A stretch of 64,000 nucleotides of DNA, from the NCBI GenBank assembly GCA_963971535.1, contig OZ020594.1, forward strand, positions 113,633,474 through 113,697,473, read 5' to 3'. Shown in pieces: positions 56,640 to 64,000 of this stretch. Made by a program: the position numbers and the translations under genes. Numbering within the stretch: the first letter of the stretch is position 1; each line of letters opens with the position of its first letter. The stretch comes from Notolepis coatsorum. Taxonomy: Eukaryota > Chordata > Actinopteri > Aulopiformes > Paralepididae. Below the pieces are notes generated by a model. The model searched no databases. It worked only from the letters and a program-made list of their open reading frames with translations, and was not told the origin of the DNA.

Positions 56640-57165
56640 TGTTATTCAAGTGGACACTCATTCAGAACGCAGCGGCCCGCCTGATCTCTCAAACCTACCG
56701 AAGTCGGCCCATGTAACCCCACTTCTCAGGGACCTGCACTGGCTCCTCATTGCTGCACGAATCCGCGTCAAGGCCCTCGACCTGGCATACCGTGCGGCAA
56801 AGGGAACTGCTCCCGCCTACCTCCGGTCAATGGTCACTAACTACTACACACCCTCAAGACCCCTACGCTCTGCATCTTCTGGCCGCCTCAGACCTACTCC
56901 TATCCGAGCTCCGGGAGGGTCATCAAAGAGAAGTCGCCTATTCTCAGTCCTTGCCCCACAATGGTGGAATGAACTACCCACCCCAGTTAGGACAGTCGAA
57001 ACCTGTCCAATCTTTCACCGTCGACTAAAGACGCACTTCTTCAACCATTATCTGAAAAGAAATAATAATAATAATAATAAATCAATAAAATCTAATCCTA
57101 ATTCTTACCTATCTCGATGTGATTTATCTAGAGATATCCACTGCACGAAATGTAGGTGTTAATGA
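56640..57165 (+). pseudogene. LINE C-terminal fragment (L2/Rex-like)
   Basis: From 56650: AHVTPLLRDLHWLLIAARIR, LDLAYRAAKGTAPAYL, then PTPIRAPGG-type text, FSVLAPQWWNELPTPVR and FHRRLKTHFF, the usual tail of L2/Rex-like ORFs. The preceding frame gives IQNAAARLISQTYRSRP just upstream with a shift near 56710. A short (AAT)n run follows the end of the domain. Confidence 0.8.
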
Positions 57166-58320
57166 AGCCAGCATAGCAGTCTGGGTAGCTGTGATGGAGA
57201 AGATAAAGGGAAGCATATAAACTTGTAATTTTCTGATGTTAAATGAAATAGTGGATGTATAGACCAAGTGGGGGTCCTGAGGGGGGGTGGAGGGGGAGGG
57301 AAGGGGAAGGAAAGAGCGAGGAAGAGCGAGCAAGAGCACATTATTATTTTTATGTCTTTTAATCTACATTTATTTTGATTTAATTACTGGACTGTCATTA
57401 TTGTTATTATTATTTCTGTCATTGTCCTGTGATTTATGATTGATTATTACTGTTACTGTATTGTTTGTCTAGTTTCATGTTAAAAAATGGGAAAAAAAAC
57501 ATTTGTTAAAAAAAAATGTAATGGTACACAGAAGCCACGGTTCGGTACGTACCTCGGTATTGGTGCCACGGTTTGGTATGAGTTCGGTACAACAGGAAAA
57601 AAATATTTATAATTATTATTATACATTATTAAATAGAATCATATTCTATAGGCTTGCCGTGGTAGTCAGTGACATAGACGCCTGGCCATAAGAGCACTCG
57701 GAGCAAATGCTCTCCGACTATTGAACTTGGGGGAGCAAAGCTATGCTCTTGCTCCACCACTTTTTGATCATATGAAAAATTTGATATATCCCCCACCAAT
57801 ATATATTTCTAACCATAACTACGTAATTTCAATCAAATTAATAATACGCAATGACACTTAATAGCAAGTTTTTAAGTTTCCAAAGATTGCGACACCCCCC
57901 CCTGCTCCCCCATATGGTTTGATCCAGTGCCTCTCCCACCCCCAGCAGAGCAGACGGCGCACGGCGCTGGCGCTGCAGGTAGGCTGAGTGTAAATAAAGG
58001 CCACAGAAGTGTGTCATTTGGTGGCAGGCAGGATTTTCCAGTAAGTTGTTTATGATTGTTAAGATTATTTATGTTAGACATGTCTTCTATTGAGTGGTAG
58101 AAGTTCTACCACGCAATACAATAAAAGTGTTTCACGTCCCGAAATGCCATCTGGTCATACCAATAATAATAATAATAATAATAACAAAGTTTCCCTCTGG
58201 TTGGCGTTAGCTTTAGTGCTAGCCGCTAGCTAACGTTGTCATATATCTAGATATGTGGTGTCGTCAGCTGGATAACGTTGACTTCGTTTGCAAATTTTAA
58301 CGTTCGCTATGGCAGACGAG
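57166..58320. other. No gene recognised; scraps of repeats
   Basis: LINE 3' UTR-like sequence to about 57500, then a hAT-like scrap with CCACGGTTCGGTACG and CCACGGTTTGGTATG (57535-57590). A simple (AAT)n tract lies at 58158-58184. No open frame with a domain. Confidence 0.5.
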
Positions 58321-58440
58321 CAGGGCCGGATTAACGACGGCCGCGGCCCGTGGGCCTTTAGTGATGAGGGCCCCCCAGTTTTGTTTTTTTTTTTACTTTT
58401 TTTTTTGTACTTTTTTTTATAATAATAATAATAATGCAAT
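58321..58440 (+). mobile_element. hAT-like left end
   Basis: CAGGGCCGGATTAACGACGG is a known style of hAT terminal sequence in fish, followed by GGGCC-rich and T-rich stretches. No right end was found before the DR1 pair. Confidence 0.5.
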
Positions 58441-58442
58441 AA

Positions 58443-58695
58443 GGGGACCCTGATGTAAACAAAACAAAAGTCTTTCTCTGGTCTGCATCCCCTTAACAAT
58501 TGTGTGTATTGAGCCGTACTATATTGTACCCATTCTGCAATATGTTAATAACATTTTTAATCAATCAATAACAGATTGCAGAATGGGTACAGTACAGTAC
58601 AGCTCAATACACACAATTGTTAAGGGGATGCAGACCAGAGAAAGACTTTCGTCTTGTTTACATCAGGGTTCCCCATTTTCAATTCATAATGAATT
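58443..58695. repeat. Tail-to-tail DR1 pair
   Basis: 58443-58545 (plus) and 58568-58690 (minus) are inverted DR1 copies joined through a short AATCAATCAATAAC spacer, so their 3' tails face each other. Compare the head-to-head pair at 37170. Confidence 0.9.
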
Positions 58696-59986
58696 GTAAG
58701 TAAGGGTGCAATAGAAATGTTTCATAATGATGTTCAGTGTATTCATAAGTGTATTGCTCTCCTTAATGTAGAATGATATGGTGACTGTGCAGACTCAGGG
58801 AGGAGGCAGAGAAGGAGAGAAAGAGACCCAAGAGTTACAGGTAATGGAAATATCAGACAGCTTAAAGTGTAGGATAACATAACAAATTAAGACACAAAAT
58901 AGGCTATATTTACAGCAGACCCTGTTATTGTTCCTTGTTGGTATTTTTTCTCTCTTTCTTATTAAAAACTTGGCCTATTTGAAAGGAGATTGATTTAATA
59001 AAAATAAAAGAGCGAAAAATCAATATACAGTATATATACAGTATATATATATATATATATTAATATATTATTATTATTATAGTAATTGGCTATCATACTG
59101 CAATATAAACTGAGTTTTATGGTGAAAAGAGCAGCTTTATTGGTCAAGATTGAAGGCTCTATATTGCAGGAAATTGCATGTACAGGTTCATTAAATGAAA
59201 AAAAATTCTGCCGCGGCAGAATTTCTGCCGTGGCAAACCACCCCTTGCCTGTCAAAAAAAAATAAAAATAAAATTAATAATAATAAAAAAATAATAATAA
59301 TTATGCACCCCCACTGGTGTCATTCTGTGTTCAGGCATCCAGTAAATGAATTGCCTACTGCCCCCTTAACAACTTATGCAACAACTTAGTTTCAGTTTCA
59401 CTTGTAGAGATGATTTAACTTAACGTGAAGCCGAGACTGAAGAAGACTAGAGAACAGATGACATGTTACACAACAATGGCAGAGGATTTATATATATTTT
59501 GGATTTAAACACAGTAGCAGAAACTTATATATTTCTTTTGATCGGCTGTGCATGTGAGACTAAGTCTGTGAGAGAAAGAAGCGTGTGTGTTTGTGTCCAT
59601 TGGTTAACATTATTGGGCGAACAAGAAAACTAAAGGAAACTGTAAAATTGCAATGACCCTGCTGTGTTACAATAAACATTAATAATTCATTCATGGTTTT
59701 GTTTTAGGGACAGCTAGCTGTACTAGACTAGTAAACGGGAGGGGAGGAGGGGAGAAGCGACCCAGTGCAGAGTGTCAGTGTTGTTCTGTCCGCTTGTCAT
59801 CGATCGTGCCTTCTTTACAAGCTTCAACGTTTTATTCATCATCTACATTTGGCCATACAAGCTTAATATTCAACGTTAAAGATCAATGTAAGCCAGTGTA
59901 AAGTAAAGATATTGAGCATAGATTTGTAAAATGTGCAACCCTAGTTTCACCTAGTGGTATGAGACGTATTCTTCGTATGGCTGCGC
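58696..59986. other. No gene recognised
   Basis: AT-rich with an AT tract at 59030-59060. TTCTGCCGCGGCAGAA at 59205-59220 is a perfect 16-bp palindrome followed by a near copy (TTTCTGCCGTGGCAAA). No domain-bearing frame. Confidence 0.5.
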
Positions 59987-60812
59987 GTGCCGCATCGTGA
60001 CGCACGTACCGCACGTACCGGATGCACAGACTGGAGTGTATTCCGTGATAACACAGCCAATATTAACGAATACACCGAAACGGTGATTGACTATGTCTGT
60101 ACTCTGGTAGAAGAAACAATCCCCTCCACCAAAATTAAAATCTACCCAAATCAAAAGCCCTGGGTAGACAAATCCGTCCGTGAGGCTTTGAAAGTGCGCA
60201 CATCAGCATACAACACCGGGCTGGTGACAGGCAACATGGAAGAACACAAGATGGCAAGATACAACGTCAGGAGAGCAGTAATAGAGGCAAAACGGCGTTA
60301 CAGGGATAAAGTTGAACTTCAGTTTGAACAGGCTGACTCTAGAGGCATGTGGCAGGGCCTCAGAACAATGACAGACTACAAAGGCACCCCCCTCAAACTG
60401 AACAGTGACATCTCCTTAGCAAATTATCTCAATTCCTTCTATGCGAGGTTTGAGGCTGTGAATAACAACACCAGCCTACAAACCACGGCAATGGGGGGGG
60501 GGGGGTCTGCTGATGGAGACTCAGTGTTCAGGGTAACAGAGCATGAGGTGAGACGGATCTTTAAAAAAGTGAATATCAGGAAGGCAGCAGGACCGGACGG
60601 CATCCCCGGCCGCGTCCTAAAAGTCTGTGCCGACCAACTGGCCCCGGTATTCACTGACATCTTCAACCTGTCCTTGGAACAGGCTGTCATCCCCACCTGT
60701 CTGAAGAAGTCCACCATCATCCCTGTACCCAAAAAATCTACGCCCGCTTGCCTCAACGACTACCGCCCTGTAGCCCTCACCTCCATAGCCATGAAGTGCT
60801 TTGAGAATTTTT
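59987..60812 (+). pseudogene. LINE ORF2: endonuclease-RT linker and start of RT
   Basis: KPWVDKSVREALKVRTSAYN, YRDKVELQFEQADSRGMWQG, then the RT entry motifs FKKVNIRKAAGPDGIPGRVL and LNDYRPVALTSIAMKCFE. This is the part missing from the copy at 52420-53577, probably the same family. It stops abruptly at 60812 where the TTTTCGG array begins, within a conserved RT motif. The poly-G run at 60492-60503 adds a glycine run and may be a sequencing or replication slip. Confidence 0.85.
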
Positions 60813-61192
60813 CAGAGTTTTCGGGTTTTTGGACTTTTCCGAGTTTTTGAACTTTTTCGGATTTTTGATGTTTCCGAGTTTTCGGAATTTTCCGAGTTTT
60901 TGGATTTTTCCGGGTTTTCGGGTTTTCGGACTTTTCCGAGTTTTTGAACTTTTTCGGATTTTTGATGTTTCGGAGTTTTAAAAATGTTCAGAGTTTTCGG
61001 AATTTTCCGAGTTTTTGGATTTTTCCGAGTTTTCGGGTTTTCGGACTTTTCCGGGTTTTTGAACTTTTTCGGTTTTTCCGAGTTTTCGGATTTTTCGGAT
61101 TTTTCCGAGTTTTGGGATTTTTCCGAGTTTTTGAATTTTTTCGGATTTTAGATTTTTCCGAGTTTTCGGATTTTTCCGAGTTTTTGAAAGGG
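60812..61192. repeat. TTTTTCGGA/TTTTCCGAG array
   Basis: Irregular units of about 10-13 bp (TTTTCCGAGTTTT, TTTTTCGGATTTT) fill 380 bp. The frames on both strands are phenylalanine-rich or lysine-rich artefacts. Confidence 0.95.
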
Positions 61193-61910
61193 GGTGTGGC
61201 CTAAGGGGGCGTGGTCTAATGATCGGGGGAGTGGTCAACATCGACCAATGAAAGAGGATATCCCTACCGAGTACAATGGCACAATCCGCAAGTCTCTACG
61301 ACAAACGGTTCAAGAGATACACTGAGGGGGTGTGGCCTAAGGGGGCGTGGTCTAAGGATCGGGGGAGTGGTCAACATCGACCAATGAAAGGTGGTCAACA
61401 TCGACCAATGGCACAATCCGCAAGTCTCTACGACAAACGGTTCAAGAGATACACTGAGGGGGTGTGGCCTAAGGGGGCGAGGTCTAATGATCGGGGGAGT
61501 GGTCAACATCGACCAATGAAAGGGGGTGTTGCCTAAGGGGGCGTGGTCTAATGATCGGGGGAGTGGTCAACATCGACCAATGAAAGATGATATCCCTACC
61601 GAGTACAATGGCACAATCCGCAAGTCTCTACGACAAACGGTTCAAGAGATACACTGAGGGGGTGTGGCCTAAGGGGGCGTGGTCTAATGATCGGGGGAGT
61701 GGTCAACATCTACCAATGAAAGGTGGTCAACATCGACCAATGGCACAATCCGCAAGTCTCTACGACAAACGGTTCAAGAGATACACTGAGGGGGTGTGGC
61801 ATAAGGGGGCGTGGTCTAATGATCGGGGGAGTGGTCAACATCGACCAATGAAAGGTGGTCAACATCGACCAATGAAAAATGAAAGAGGATATCCCTACTG
61901 AGTACAATGA
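61193..61910. repeat. Higher-order satellite-like array
   Basis: Units of about 130-165 bp contain GGGGGTGTGGCCTAAGGGGG, TCGGGGGAGTGGTCAACATC, GACCAATGAAAG and ATCCGCAAGTCTCTACGACA, repeated about five times with variable insertion of a GGTGGTCAACATCGACC block. Confidence 0.93.
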
Positions 61911-62734
61911 CACAACCCGCAAGACAGATGGCGCTGTCCAGCAATTCAGTACTGCAACACAGTGATGGGCAATGATGGGTTAAGTGGATGATGTCATTGG
62001 CAGGTCAGCTGAGCCATGAGCCCTGAGCCTCACAGCTGTTAAGGCTGAACCAATCAGCCATGAGCACAATGACTTGCATATTCTGAATTTTCTTTACATG
62101 ACTGCATTGTCACGTTGATTAAAAGAAAACTATAAGAGATGAAGCGTTGTGACTCGCACAGGAGCACTACAACGAGTAGGCGAAGGGTTGTGTGCGATAT
62201 TGTGGCATTCGTGCGATATTGTGGCACTCCTTCGGCGATCGGAACAGAAGGCTAAAAAATAGTGTGAAAAAAGAGATTCCTAGAGTGCGATTGCATGGCG
62301 GTCAATGGAGAGGAGAACCTTCAAAGAAATGGTCGTCAGTTGAGATGGAAATGTCCAATTCCATTTATTTTTCTTTTGTGAGCGGGCTGACAGCCGTGTC
62401 ATCGTTTTGATGTGTTTGTTTTATTTCTACGTCCAAAATTGAGATCACACTCGCAATTCACCCAAGGTAGGGGAAAAAAGATTATTTCAGCTGCTACACT
62501 CTAAATTGCAATGCATTTCCAATGGGACCGTAATTTTACCGTTGAAAGTTGATTCGTAGCCAGACGGTGCGGTGAAACTTTACGAGTTCGAATACCGCTG
62601 TTGCTATAGGCAAGCCGCTCGTTTTGATACCTTTCACGTGTATGGGGCGCGAACGCTCTGGCACGAGTGGTGTTAGCAAAATCGGTGGAATAATAAAGAA
62701 GAATAAAAAGAATAAAAAGACGTACAATAACTAC
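61911..62734. other. No gene recognised
   Basis: Unique-looking sequence. GCGATATTGTGGCA occurs twice at about 62194-62226. A 72-codon plus frame at 62192 has no known motif. Confidence 0.5.
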
Positions 62735-62846
62735 AGTGTGGGTGGCAACCTGGCTTCGCCAGGTCCAGGTCACCCACACTGTAATAAAAAGAGTATAGAT
62801 AACTATAGTGTGGGTGGCAACCTGGCTTCGCCAGGTCACCCACACT
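62735..62846. repeat. Two stem-loop units
   Basis: AGTGTGGGTGGCAACCTGGC through CACCCACACT forms a hairpin (GTGTGGGTG with CACCCACAC, and ACCTGGC-TTC-GCCAGGT inside) at 62735-62780 and again at 62807-62846. The first has an extra CCAGGT. Confidence 0.88.
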
Positions 62847-62929
62847 AACTAGACAATTCCGCGCGGGGGAAATTGTGAAAGTGTGGGTGACGCCTGTGCA
62901 CCGCCGGCCAACGGGAGAGGGTCTCTCGC

Positions 62930-63070
62930 GAGTCTCTATGACAAACGGTTCAAAGGATACAAAAAGGGGGCGCGGCCTAAGGATCGGGGGAGTGGTCAAC
63001 ATAGACCAATGAAAGAGGATATCCCTACTGAGTGCAATGACACAACCCGCAAGTCGCATAGCACACTATT
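62930..63070. repeat. Relict unit of the 61.2-kb array
   Basis: GTCTCTATGACAAACGGTTC, GGGGGCGCGGCCTAAGGATC and GACCAATGAAAGAGGATATC repeat the array units, 1 kb away from its end. Confidence 0.88.
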
Positions 63071-63071
63071 A

Positions 63072-64000
63072 CACACTATATCTAGAGAGGCCTTTAACCT
63101 AGAACTGGGGAGCTTGGACTGGTCAGATGAACTCAGTGGTACACAGGTTGAAGAAACATGGCTTGGATTCAAAACCAAATTCACAGCAATACTCAACAAC
63201 ATGGCACCCATAAGAACCACCAGGGTTAAAAATCGCGCTGAGCCATGGATGCACACTGAAATACTGGCCGCTATGAAAACCAGAGACAAAAAATGCTCTG
63301 AACTTCATAAAAGTCAAACAAAGCTTTCCAAAAGCTCAAACAGTGAACTCCAAGCCCACGTGGTTGAACTAAAAATTCAAAGAAACAGACTAAGAAATGA
63401 CGTAAACACCATGATCAGATCCGCAAAAAGAAATTTCATCAACGACAAAACTGAGGAAAACAAAAACAAACCCTGCGAACTTTGGAAATTACTCAATAAT
63501 CAACTAGGCTGCAGTAAAAAACTTAAAGCCAGATTCTCAAACATAAACATAAAGACGGACAACACGCTCATCACAGACAAGCTGGATGTAGCCAATTACT
63601 TAAACATCTTCTTCACAAACATAGCCACAACACTGGTAAACAAACTACCCTCCCACTCAGGGCATTATGGGGTAGAACACATAGTAGAATACTACAAAAA
63701 CCTAGGGGTCCACAAAGATGACTTCAAACTTGAAATGGTAACAACTGATGAGGTACTCAAAAAATTGAGCGCCCTCCAACCTAACAAGGCCACTGGCCAT
63801 GACAACATCCCCTCCAAATTCCTCAGAGACGCAGCAGCCGCCATCACCCCAGTCATCACACACATAATAAACCTCTCTATAAAACAGGGACACGTCCCCA
63901 AGGACTTCAAAATTGCGAGAGTGACCCCTCTGCACAAAAAGGGCAGCAAATTAGACCCAGGCAACTACCGCCCTGTTTCTATTCTTACCTCCATCTCGAA
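63072..64000 (+). CDS. LINE ORF2 (L2-like), 5'-truncated, open to window end
   Basis: One uninterrupted plus frame of about 310 codons: EAFNLELGSLDWSDELSGTQ, TRVKNRAEPWMHTEILAAMK, FINDKTEENKNKPCELWKLL, VANYLNIFFTNIATTLV, then the RT entry motifs LSALQPNKATGHDNIPSKFL and GNYRPVSILTSIS at the edge. It corresponds to the region between endonuclease and RT. It starts directly after the array relict, so the 5' part is lost. The absence of stops suggests a recent insertion. Confidence 0.85.

Overview
The window is intergenic or intronic DNA from a teleost fish. The evidence is a tRNA-derived SINE with a typical teleost body and tail, L2/Rex-like and L1/Tx1-like LINEs, a Sushi-type Ty3/gypsy chromovirus, a DIRS element, an endogenous retrovirus, several hAT elements with exact 8-bp target duplications, a fish-type C2H2 zinc-finger gene and long (TG)n tracts. 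I would not name a species. There is no sign of bacterial sequence, a CRISPR array or an rRNA locus.

Layout: 1-3.1 kb holds a minus-strand LINE 3' part, a hAT MITE (1890-2582) and a 25-bp minisatellite. 3174-9984 is a minus-strand DIRS retrotransposon with split inverted ends, an internal complementary region, broken RT/RNase H and a tyrosine-recombinase segment triplicated in tandem. 10.3-15.3 kb holds nested LINE and hAT pieces. 15368-24769 is an endogenous retrovirus with 1.74-kb LTRs and a 5-bp target duplication; it lacks RT and carries an unusual ORF with a predicted macro-like domain. 25795-25935 is the last coding exon of a PHLDB/LL5-type gene, the clearest piece of a cellular gene apart from the zinc-finger gene. 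26-40 kb is microsatellites, a SINE, four hAT-type insertions and an L1/Tx1 fragment. 40600-47112 is a Sushi-type gypsy element inserted in a LINE reading frame. 48707-52419 is an element with about 0.4-kb terminal inverted repeats whose only long ORF encodes a FEN1/XPG-like PIN nuclease fused to a CXC zinc domain; it too sits in a LINE. 54.4-56.3 kb is the zinc-finger gene on the minus strand. 56.6-64 kb is LINE fragments and satellite-like arrays, ending in an open LINE frame that runs off the window.

The window shows how these elements have accumulated on one another rather than a set of cooperating genes. Insertion order can be read from target duplications: hAT into LINE (10482-11529), retrovirus into a short dispersed repeat, gypsy into LINE, PIN-CXC element into LINE, and hAT into a LINE tail (38818-39802). 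Most retroelement genes carry frameshifts or deletions. The least eroded coding sequences are the 652-codon PIN-CXC ORF, the gypsy gag ORF, the retroviral 657-codon ORF and the zinc-finger exon.

The strongest candidates for something new are the PIN-CXC terminal-inverted-repeat element and the macro-like domain in the retroviral ORF. Both rest on motif reading by eye and need profile searches.
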